This document shows, in pieces, positions 1-17,700 of a stretch of 64,000 nt of DNA. The DNA lies in the NCBI GenBank assembly GCA_037447655.1, contig JBBHKE010002391.1, positions 1-64,000 on the forward strand, read 5' to 3'. Numbering within the stretch: position 1 is the first letter of the stretch; the number at the start of each line of letters is the position of its first letter. A program made the position numbers and the translations under genes. Under the pieces are notes generated by a model that saw only the letters and a program-made list of their open reading frames with translations, was not told where the DNA came from and did not search any database. The stretch is from Zygnema cylindricum (taxonomy: Eukaryota > Streptophyta > Zygnematophyceae > Zygnematales > Zygnemataceae).

Positions 1-2005
1 CCCCAACGCTAATAACGATGGGCAGTGTAGCTGCAAAATTGTTGTTTTAAAGAAAAGGAAAAAAAAATGAAATTGAAATGAAAATTGAAATTAGATGAAA
101 TTGTTCTTTGTTTTTATGAACATAGTACACCGCCCACCACTACTAGTGTTGCACTACTCCGTTTGCGTTTTTTTTAACGGACAATTCATAAAAGTGTCAA
201 TTACGTTATTGGTACAAGTGGACTCCAATCCGTCATGTCCCTCTACACAGTAATATAAGTTCAAAGTCGCATTTACACTAATAATGTCTTTAATAGCGAT
301 GGGTGCTCTTCTTTGTTAGGTCTTGTTCCATTCTTTTGGGCTATATTCTGAATTGTTTAAAAAAATTTGTTAAGGATTCGAAGGAATCTTTTCCGTTTAG
401 TTCTGTTGAAACTAGAAAGATGTGTGCAGATATTTCAGTTTTCCGTTTTACAGGTGGTAGCAGATGCTGTACATTGCAGGCTTGAAGTCAGTAATTATTC
501 CCATGTGACCAGGGTCAGGACAATACTCTGTTTTTTCTTCTGGAAACTAAAGCTTTTTGGTGATATTTTTAACATAAGTTTTATTCATGAATGATAAGGA
601 ATATCATTCATATTGGTCATATCTTTTGAACCCCGTCCAAAATTTTCTGCCCTGTCGCAGCTTTTCCAGGAAGGCATTTTACGTTCAAATCGTAAAGACA
701 AGCAGGTTAACACCTTCCTCATATCGTTTTTCTTATAATGTTACAAATCGCCTTTAATGATGTTTTTGAGACAGCACTATTATGATATGTATGCACCTGT
801 AAATTATAGATATGCCTGAATTCAGTACAGACCACATGATTGACTTCAAACAGCCTCAGAAAAAAACACCCAAGACAGCATAAGTACCATGGTACATACA
901 TTCATTCACAAGTAGAGACCTCAAAACCAGTTTCAACGGCTATGATTCCGAAAAATAATCCTTCTAAATGGCTCCTAATGAACCATAGGAAATAATTACG
1001 AAATAGTGCTCCACAATTTTTCAGAAATTCGCAAGTTGTTGACTTCTTCTTCAAATATATCAAGTTTTAAAAGCGCGTTGTTTCAATTTTTACATTTCTC
1101 TCCTACACAGGGTGAATGTCGCTCTGGGGATGCGACATCTTGTCACGTCACTCAAACTGTCGCCCAAATCCCAACCTCCCAAACAAAGGCTACGTCAGCC
1201 ATGCAAAAAGTAACGTGACAATCACAACTGATGTTTCTAATAAAAAAATGTTAATCAACAGACATGCACTAACAAAACAGAGTAAACAGATTAAAACCTA
1301 TTTTGTTTTTTATCTGTTAGCCAGTTCCATAGTAAAACTTCCACACTTTAAAACATGCCATAGAGGCGAGCCTGATGAACGTCACTTTGACAAAATTGAA
1401 TCCAATACATCGAATACAAAAGAAGAAATTTATAACATTCCAATTCTCAATTCGTAATTCTTTCAATTTGTAAAAGGACGCCATTACGTTTCCCCAGCCG
1501 CCCTTCTCTCTAAATTACTCACACAGTTTTTTCAAATGACTGAAATACATCCATGAAAATACAAACACATAACTCGAACTAATAGAGGTTCAAAGTTCCA
1601 GCGTTGAAACACCAGATAAAACAACATTTGACGACAATATTTCTTCTCTTTTTTTCCATTTTGGGTCATCATTTTTTCTTGTTTTAATTAATTAGCTCAA
1701 CTTGTACAAGAAGGAAAGAGTTGAATCAGAATTGAAGATATGCACATTTGAACCTTCTCTACATTTGAAAAAGGTAGTTGATGAAAAAAGAAAAAAAAAA
1801 GGAAAAAAGAAAGAAAGAGAAAAACCCATGAGAGCCACAAAATGTCCTTGAAGATCCAACTTACACCACCCAAAATAATTGGCCTTTCTGTCATTTCCAT
1901 TCTAAAAAAAAAACCAACGGAAACTTTCCTATAATCAAATTTGAAAATTGACCGAGACTTTCCCTTTTTGTGTAACCAAATCCTTCTAAAAGTTAAGGAA
2001 AGTGT
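1..2005. other. No gene seen; TIR-element fragments
   Basis: AT-rich DNA downstream of AAT. Bases 1-30 look like the right end of a family B element (ATAACGATGGGCAGTGTA). A left end (TACACCGCCCACC) at about 127 and a decayed right end at about 285-303 may bound a second copy of some 175 bp. Nothing recognisable was found from 310 to 2005. Confidence 0.5.
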
Positions 2006-8344
<6,339 letters not shown>

Positions 8345-8361
8345 TGCTGCTGAAGAAAAAA

Positions 8362-8470
8362 GGGGGAAGGGAGAGGGAGAGGGAGAGGGAGAGGGAGGGG
8401 GTTGGAGAGTGGGAGGGGAAGGGAGAGGAAGAGGGGGAGAGAGAGGAAAGAAAAAAAGAGAGAAAGAAAG
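8362..8470. repeat. GA-rich tract in the AAT 5' leader region
   Basis: GGGAGA/GGGAGGG runs immediately upstream of the AAT start codon, so CT-rich on the coding strand. It may be part of the 5' UTR or a leader intron. The open frames here are compositional only. Confidence 0.85.
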
Positions 8471-11400
8471 AGGATTTTGAATTTGTCAGTGACAGGATAT
8501 AATTTATAAGGAAAAATATTATGATATATGTTAATAACACCATATAATAGTGGCGATTAGCAGAGAAAGTTGGCCGGAAACCGAGATTTAAAAAAAAAAG
8601 GATTCTGACTTTTTTAGTTCCAACATGTAACAATAGAGAAAAAATAAGTATTTCTATATTAGTCAGTTACAACATAGAAAAAGAACGTCTTGTAAAATTA
8701 GCTAGTTATAACTTGTAATACAACATGTAAAAAGAAAAAAACTGAAAAAAAAAAAATTGTCGTTGTTAGCTACACCATAGAATAATGTTGACTATTATTG
8801 TATAAATGTAATTGATTATAATTGTATATTATTTGTTATTCCCTATCAAACTAAACTCAAAGGGAAATAATTTCATGGCAAAGCTTGTATGAAAAATCAT
8901 ACTTTAAACATAGTAAAAAAACAGTTTTTTTCAGTTTTTTATAACCTTTTACCAGGCACAGTAACGAAAAATAAAAAGTAAGGCTCCGTTCATAGAAAGA
9001 AAAATAAAGAGTTTCTGGACATAGTAAGAAAACAAAAAGTTGCCACTCATAGTAAGGAAAATAAACTGTTATTTGCTGTTTTAAAAAAGATTTTACCTGA
9101 CATACTACGAAAAACAAAAGTTTCTGTTCATGGTAAAAAAAATAAACAGTTTGTTTATTAATCTTTTCTTGACACACTTTGCAGACATAGCAGCTATTTT
9201 TTTTTTTTATTAAAAAAATTCCGTAGCTGAATACTGCAGCTGAATTAAGCAGCTGCATGCTACAAATCTCATAACTATACAATATAAAAACTATCTCCAG
9301 CATATAATAATGAAAAAGCTCAATTTCAAAACTACTAAAGAGTAACAAGGGGAATAAATTAAGTTCATTCTCCTTGAAACTAACAAAAGGAACATAAACT
9401 TTGAAAGGAAAGAACAACAGATGGAAGAAAAACTTAACAAAAGGCGAGTTACAGAGGATAGTAAAATTCATATATTCACATTAAAAAAAGACAAAATCTT
9501 TACCGATGATAATTTGATACACATTACAGATTAATTGTAATTATGCTGATGATAAAAAGATCAAGAAAACTTACAAGTTATGAAACACTACTGCAACTCA
9601 CAACGAGAGAGGGAGAGAGGTAGAGAGGGAGAGGAGAGAGAGGAGAGAGAGAAGGCAATAGGCAAAAGTCTTGCAATGTGCAAAAATCTGGAGCTTTTCT
9701 AGACAGGAAGTGAGTATTCAATATCTTGCTGGCCTGCCTTGCACACATTTGCTCATATGCAGCAGCAGCAGCTTTTTGCTACAGCTATGACGTCATTCAC
9801 CACCAAAATCGTACTTAGTCGTACAATAAAATTACAGACCGCCGCAGGAACATGCACTATTTGAGCCTACATGACGTCAGCTGATGTCAAAAACAAGCTA
9901 GTACATAAATTCACAAAACAGTACATAAAAAGTACAAATCTGTGCTGAAATGTGTGTACGATTTGGACTATTATGACGTCATTCACTACCGAAATAGCAC
10001 TTGAAGATACTTTGATAGTACAAATTGTACTGTACGGTATGTGTACTTAATTTGCGGCTCAAGTGTAAATAAATTTGGTAAACGTTTTGACGTTCGGGGA
10101 GAGGAGAACGATTGCGACAGTTTGGGCCCATGCCACATCAGCTGTGGATCGATTTGGTGACGTGTCCACTTCGAAGAGCATCTGAACCAGGTCAGCATCT
10201 TGGTCAAAAAGTACAGAATGAAAAGGTAATACTCCACGTGGAAGAAATCTATTGAAGAAAATGATTCTATAGAAGGCCCCGCGTGGTCCCCGGAGGACGT
10301 CTTGGAAACAGCATCTTGAAAATTGCCACGGCAGTAAATGATTGGGCTGGGCAAAAAGTGGAAGTTGGATCCTTATATTTATGACGTGGCAATAGTTGTT
10401 GGATCTCCTTTTTCGTGTGAATTTGTCGGCTCAAACTTTTCTTCGCGAGACGATACTGTACTTTTGTCAGCAAATACGGTGCGGTAAATTGTATCATGCG
10501 TTCTGTACGAAACATATCAGATCTGTCCTTTTGCCATCTACCGAAGTCACACTTACGCATGCAGCAGTGAGCTCCATTCGGCCCATTTCAATCTGGCCTG
10601 TCGGCCGGCAACTTCCTAATCGGTCGCTTCTACGCGTCCGCCGTTCAATTTCGGTCCCTCAGAGTTTCAAAAGTCCTCATTCAATATTGAATTTCGTATG
10701 TCCAGATGAGTCAAAACTGTTTTTCCGTACAGACTCAATCCAGCACGCAAATGAAAGCAGGTGGCTGTAATTTCTGTACTTTACCGTAACATGTACGTTA
10801 CCGTAATTATTACAAGGAAACGAGAGACATTCTTGTTGTATCGGCCGATACATGAAAAATCATACTACCCGGCGAGCTCTCTGTGTAACGGTCCAATCTT
10901 TTTACATCAACCAACAATACAAAATTGGACACGTTGCAGAACTCCTCGGGCCAGGGCATGTGCACCCGAATCTTCAGGGCAACCCAATTATTCAATGACG
11001 TGGCAATCTCTCTTGCCTCGTTGGCATATGCTCTCCTCGCCTCATTTGGACTCACCCAAACTGCCGACTTTCCTTCGTGCGGGACCACTTTTCGCATCTC
11101 ATTTCAAAAGTGACCTAAGTCGTCGGACGCGTGCGAAATCACGAATCACATTATGCCACGTCGACATATCTCCGGGAAGCTGGCAGGAGTGCTGAGTCAT
11201 ATCCAGCCAAAAAACGTAGGTCTATCGTACAGTTTTGAGCAGTGTACCTTGTTACAAAACCTCCTGTAACGCTCCGTAACATTTATGTACGTTTACGTAT
11301 GGCTACACATGTACTTTTATGTACTTTTGTGTACTTTCCTATACCAGCCAACCTGCTCTGTTTGTAAGTTTAAATGCTGCTTCACTTTCACTTTCTGCTG

Positions 11401-11547
11401 CAACTTTTGCAGGTGGATATTTCTGCTCATTTTAACTCATTTTTGCTCGTTTTAACCCGTTTTTTGCTCATATTAACCCGTTTTTTCTCATCGTTTTTGG
11501 TCGTGTTTTTACTCATTTTGTTTACTCATTTGATAAAAAAGTGAAAA
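8471..11547. other. Divergent intergenic region between AAT and PGK
   Basis: About 3 kb separate two head-to-head genes and should hold both promoters. Seen: AT-rich DNA to 9.6 kb, a GAGA tract at 9602-9652, three TGACGTCA palindromes, then a more complex stretch at about 10,080-11,200. That stretch has open frames on both strands, for example 11097-10810 (-) and a plus-strand frame ending near 10,255. It may be the remnant of a mobile element, but no family was recognised. GTAC-rich sequence at 11,220-11,345 resembles the array at 46.1-46.6 kb. Confidence 0.6.
9788..9981. promoter_or_regulatory. Three TGACGTCA palindromes (bZIP/CRE-like sites)
   Basis: Perfect TGACGTCA occurs at 9788-9795, 9872-9879 and 9974-9981. 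The first and third are followed by closely similar sequence (TTCACYACCRAAATMG), so they belong to a duplicated block of about 30 bp. TGACGTCA is the classical bZIP (CREB/TGA) binding palindrome. A regulatory role for the divergent AAT/PGK pair is inference. Confidence 0.5.
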
Positions 11548-14500
11548 ATGGCGGAACAAAAGTTTGAGTACCAAGTGGACAAGCGCCTTCCATTACTGCA
11601 GGATGCTGATTTGCTGGATAAGGTACTAAAAATAGTTATTGATAAAATAAATCATAATTAAATGATAAAATCTCTACCTACCTCTCCGTCTCCCTCTCCC
11701 TCTCCCTCTCCCTCTCCTTCTCCGTCTCCCTCTCCCTCTTCTGTCTCTCTCTCCGTCTCCCTCTCCCTCTCCGTCTCCCTCTCCCTCTTCCTTTCTCTTT
11801 TCCTCTTCCTCCTCAAATAATCCAAGAAGTCACAAAAGTTTACAATAAATGTGAAAATACAAAAAACAAAAAAAACAAAAAAATTAAAATTACAGAAAAA
11901 GAAATTAAGAAAATTTTGAGAAACTCACAAACATAATTGAGATTTTTTATAGTATCATTCTTTTAAGCGTTTTTTGGTCAGGTGTTCCTTCGTGTGGATC
12001 ACAATGTTATCAAAAGGTATTTTTTTTTTTTTATTATTAAAAATGTTTTTGAAGTTTGGAGGATGTTGTGTAGAAAATCTTATTTTTTGAATTCTCCAGT
12101 ATTTTTTCTATTTTTTTCTGTCCAGATCCACTTGTTTTTTTTATATATATTTATTTTTTAGTCATTTTTTTTGTCCAGATCGAAGCCTCTTTTTTTATTT
12201 TGGTTTTACCCCTGTTCGGATCCACATTTTATTATTTCAATTCTGTAGTTCTGTGGAGATTATCGGTTTTTTAGGACTGATTATGTTGATATTTTAACAC
12301 TTTAACTGTGATAAAAAAAAAAAATAAAAAAAAATGGATGGGTTTAGGAGCAATTATGGACCAATATCGAATCGATTGTACCCTCGCGACAATGGTAAGC
12401 CCCTTTTTTTTCATTCTTTGTTATATATTTTATGTTTTTTATTCTTTGGTTTTGTTTTTTTTACTTTTATTGTTTGATGTTACTCTTTTATTTTGTGATT
12501 TAATTTTGTGCGATGTTTATGTTGTTTTTTATGATATTTTGTGCTTCTTTCTATGCGGAGGGAGAGGGAGAGGGGGAGGGAGAGGGGGGGGGCGGAGTGG
12601 GGGAGGGAGAGGGGGAGGGAGGGGGAGGGAGAGGGGGGGGAGTGGGGGAAGGAGAGGGGGAGGGAGAGGGAGGGAGAGGGTGTGTATTCGTCCTTTATTT
12701 TATCGGTGAACAGTACAATGTTACTGACAACTCCATTTTGTACTTTGGCTCGCAGTACAACATCATTGAGAGAGGGGGGAGGCCCATCATTATGACACAC
12801 GTGGGAAGGCCCCGAGACAAGAAAACTGGGAAAATTAGTGTGGACAAGGAGACTTCCGTGGAGCCAATTGGTAATATAAGTTTTTCTCTCTCTTGTCTCT
12901 CTTTTCTCTCTTTTTTCTCTCGTTTCTCTCTTCTCTCTCTCTTCTCCCTCTTTTCTCTCTCTCTTTTCTCTCTTCGATACTTTTTTTCTTTTCTCCTTTT
13001 TTTTTCGGTTTTCTCTCTCTTCTCTCTTTTCTTTTCCTATTTTCTCTCATTTTCCTCAACTTTCTCTCTCTTTTTTCACATTTTTCACTTTTCTCTTTTC
13101 TCTTTTCTCTTTTCTCTCTCATTTCCCTCTTTTCCTCTCTTTTTTCTCTCTCCTTTTTCTCTTTTTCCTCTTTGTTCTCTCCCTGTTCTCTAACTTTTTC
13201 TCTTTTCTCCTTTTTCTCTCCTTTCCCTCTTTTTCTTTCGTTCTCTTCTTCTTTCGCTTTGCTCTCTAGTTTCTCGATTTTTCCCTCTTTTTCCCCTCTC
13301 TTTTCTCCTCTTCTCCCTCCTCTCTCTTTTCTTAAGCCTACTCACAGAACTACCATCATTTCCCTTCTTACAACTGGCGTTTCCCGTCTTTTTTCTCCAC
13401 ACTATTTGTGATAAACTTTTGCAATTATTTACCTTTAGAGAAAGTTGCGAATTAAGTTTGCGGTTCCCAACTTCCAACCGTTTCTCTCTTTTTTCCTCTT
13501 TTTCCTCTTTTTTCTCTGTTCTCTCTCTTTTTATTCTCTGTTTTCCCCTTATCTTTTTTTTCTTTCTTTCTCTCATCCCGTTTTCCTCTCCTTTTCTTAA
13601 ACCTACTCACAAAACTATCATCATTTCCCTTCTCACACCTGACACTTACATTTTTCTTTTCATTCTCCACACTGTTTGCGATAAACTTTTGAAGTCACTT
13701 ACCTTACAGTAAATGTTGTGAATAAAGTTTGCGGTTCCCAACTCCCTCTCTCTCCCTCTCTCTCTTCCCTCCCTCTTCTCTCTCTCTCTCTCTTTTTTCC
13801 TAAACCTTCTCACAAAACTGCCATCATTTCCCTTCTCACAACTGACATTTCTTTTTTCTTTCCATTTTCCACACTTAGTCACTTACCTTCATGCGAATCA
13901 AGTTTGCGGTTCCCAACTCCCTCTCTCTTCCCTCCCTCTTCTCTCTTTTTTCTTTTTTCCTCTCTCTCTCTCCTCTCTTTTTTTCTAAACCTACTCTCAA
14001 ATCTACCACCATTTCCCTTCATCACTTCTGTTCTCACACGTGACATTTTCCTTTTTTTTTCCGTTCTCCACACTATTTTCGGTAAACTTTTGCAGTCACT
14101 TACCTTCAGAAAAAGTTGCGAATCAAGTTTGCGGTTCCCAACTTCCAACCGTCGGCCGATGGCACCGGAATTAGTGACATCGACACCTCCATTAACCACC
14201 TTTTGTCGGATTTGAAGGCTCGAAAAATCGGAGGGATTTACCTCCCAAACACTCGATGGTTTGCGGTAAAAAACTGATCCTTTTCTCTCATTATCTTATC
14301 GTTGTTATTTCCTTCTTTTTTTCCCCGCGAAGTAAACTATCTTTATGGTTGGTTTCTCCTTCTGTCTTAACATTATCTCCCAAAAACCTGATGGTTTGCG
14401 GTAATATAGTTTTGCGGTATAATATCTTTTTTTCTTACTAAGTATCTATATCGTTTCTATCTCCGTCTGTCTTATTATTATCTCTGGAAAACCCAAACAG

Positions 14501-14755
14501 TTTGCGGTAATGTAGGAAAACATATGTTCGTGGAGATAATTAATTATGATTTTTTTTTTTGCTCGGAAATGTTGTCGAGGTAGTGGGAGGAGGACTCGAT
14601 TTGAAACTGTTTATTTAATTCCATCCCTTTTCTGTTTTTTTTTTTCCCTTTTTCCTTCAGGGTGAGGAAGACAAGGACGAGAAGCTCCAGCGATTCGTAA
14701 TTCAGTTGGCGGGACTTGCCGACGTTTTTGTGAATGATGCTTTCGGGTCCTGGCA

Positions 14756-14793
<38 letters not shown>

Positions 14794-17700
14794 CCCCCCT
14801 CGCTGTCTCTGTCTTTCCGTCTCGCTTCTTCTCTGTCTCTATCCTGTCTCTCTTTTTTTTAAACAGGACCATGTTTTAATATGACCACATTGCCAAAATT
14901 TAATAAGAATATTGTAGTCTCACTCTCTCTCCCTCTCTCCCTTTTTTTTTCTCTCTCTCCCTCTTTCTCTCTCTCTCTCCCTCTTTCTCTCTCTCTCTCC
15001 CTCTTTCTCTCTCTCTTCCTCTCTTCCCCTCCTCTCTCCCTCTCTTTCTCCTCTCTCTCTCTCCCTCTCTTTCTCCTCTCTCTCTCCACTCTCTCCCTCT
15101 CTCTCCCCCTCTCCCCCTCTCCCACCAGGCCCACGCGTCCACATACCATATTGGGCGAGTCCTCCCTAGCTTCGCCGGTCTCCTCATGCAGGATGAGCTG
15201 TCACACGTCAACGCTATTTTGGAACCCGCTCATCCCTTTGTGGCCGTGGTGGCCGGAAGCAAATACGATACCAAAATCGGTCCCCTCACAGAGATATACA
15301 AAAAGGTATAAGGGTTTTAATGTGTTTGTGAAGGTTTTGGGAAAGAGAGGAGAGTTGTGAAAAAGGTGGAAAAGAGCTGGGGAAGTTTGGGGAATGTTTG
15401 GGGAAAGCTTAGGAGAAGGTGGGGATGTACTAGTTATGCCTTTGCAGTCGGTCTGGGAAAGGAATGTGGGAGACGTTAGGGCAATGTCGGGGAAGGTTGG
15501 AGAATGTTGAGAAGAGTTTGGGAAATGTTTCGCAAAAGTTGGGGAAATGTTGGGAAAAGTTGGGGAAACATTTTTGCGAAACGTTTGGCAAATGTTTAAG
15601 GAATGTTTGGGAAAACTTTGCGTAACTTGGTGTAGTTTGATGATGATTTGGTAAGTGTTGCCGTTACTTGGTGTAACTTGATAAAAATTGCGAAGGATAA
15701 TTTGGTTGACATAACTCTGCATAACTTTGGAAACTTGATGTACATTGATAAAACTTGAGAAAGTTGTATAAAAATGGTTTCTCTATTTTTCCCGAAAATT
15801 GATTTTTTTGAACGTGATTTTTATGGGAATTTCCTCTTCTTTTTTACAGGTGGACTATTTGATCCTGGGAGGTGTTGTTTACAACGGTATGCCTTTACTT
15901 CCACCAGAATCTTTTAAATTGTGTGTTTTTGAAGAAATGATTTAAATCTATCATTTGAATTCATTATTTGACTCTATCATTTGACTTAATTGTTTGAACC
16001 TAACAGTGACTTAATTTGCCTGACTCTTTTTTTTTTTTTCCTTTTTAATATTTGCAGCTTATCTCTGTGCCAAATACGGAGTGAAAATTCGTGGAGTGTC
16101 AGATTCAGGTAATAGGCATTTTCCTTTTTAACCCGTTTAAGTTTACTTTTAATAGTAGACTTTTGTTTACCAAAATTACTGTGGCTTGTGTCAATGAATC
16201 TTGCAATTTTGTAATGCTTTGCATTCCACACTAATAATGTATGCTAATGTAATCTCTCAATTATTAGTGTCCACACTAATTTAGTTCCCACTTGCTCAGA
16301 TTTAGATTTCATTAGGAAGTTTTCAACAGCCAACTACTTGGCAAAAAATATTTTACGCGGTATCAACGCGGTTGACGTTGTTAACAAAAAATTGTTTTTT
16401 ACGTTTCCAATGTATTAATCCAAAAACACAAAAGCTCGTTTTTTGTGTTCCCACGTAATAAATGTTGTTTTTTTTTACAATTCCATGTTACACACTAATA
16501 ACATAAAATATAATCTTTGGTTTTTGGCAGATGTGGAACTGGCGAAAGGTCTTGTTGAACAGGACAAAATTCAAGGAAAGTTAGTGGAATTACCTCTCCT
16601 TGTGGAGTCAGATACTTTGGAGGGAAAAATCGAAGGAAAATATCGCACCATTTCGATTGAAGATTTCAAACCTGGAAACGAATACGGTTATATTTTGGAC
16701 GTAAATGAAGCTTCTTTTGAAAACGAACGAGTTTCCAATGCGATTGGAACTGCCCAGACTATTTTTGTGAATGCTGTTATGGGCTTGGTAAGATTCGGAA
16801 AGTTTCTTTAATTTAATTCACAATCTTTTGGATACTTATGTTTGATTCTGTTTACTCGCTCTCTCTCTCTCACTCCCTCCCTCTCTCTTCCGACTGTATG
16901 AATAAAACAACAGAAGTTTTGTGAATTCTTTGCTTTAATTTGATGGATTTCTCAAGTTTTTACAGCGATTTGTGAATTTTAGACAAAAGTATGAAAGACC
17001 TTTTTCTTTTTATGCACAGACATAAACAAAATAAATCCTAATCTTGTGTGGTTACATGTCTCACAGACTCCACAATTTTCGGAAGGTACCTCAAGACTCG
17101 ACATGGTTATTGATCAGAACAAGAAGGCTAATAAATTTTATGGTAAGGGTTTCTTGTTGAAATTTATTTTTGGAAAATTTATTAAACATATTGAGGCTGT
17201 CTGGGACTTATTGAAGCTTTTATTGAAATGCGTCGATTATAGTTCTTTGGTTAGGTTACTTTTTGAAACTTGTGGAAAATACATTAAAACATGTAGAAGC
17301 TTATTGAAATTTGTTCATGGAAAGCGAATTATTGAAACCTTGTTGAAGGAATTGCGTGTGTTTTTATTTTAAAATACTATCAGTAATCAAAATTATTCTA
17401 TAGGTTATATAATGTTCTATAATGTGAATTATCTTTGTATATGCAATTCGCTTATGACTAAGGCAGTTTTGATTACCGTTATTGCTATTTTGAAATCTTC
17501 ATATTTTACTGAGAGCGAAATCAAGGAAACTCAAATCTCAAGGCATTCTCTCTATCTTTAGTCCTCATATGAGTACTTCACAACTGGAGAATTTGTTCCT
17601 TAAACGAAGTCTTGCAAGTCTCTGAAAAATGCGTCTGATTAGTATTTCTTGTTTGTGTCATTCGTAAGACGATTCCTTTTATTGGAATCACTTATAGACA

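Noticed and set aside
10810-11097. Gene upstream of PGK on the minus strand
   Set aside because: The frame looks somewhat coding-like (SPNEARRAYANEAREIA), but no family was recognised and the adjacent sequence has stops; left as a possible element remnant.
13416-13482. An extra PGK exon (alternative exon 5)
   Set aside because: The copy stops after about 45 exon bases and runs into CT-rich DNA without a donor site; it is a partial duplicate.
12513-15211. Long open frames of Ser/Phe/Leu or Arg/Glu/Gly repeats on both strands
   Set aside because: They follow CT/GA microsatellites inside PGK introns, occur in all frames, and overlap true splice borders.
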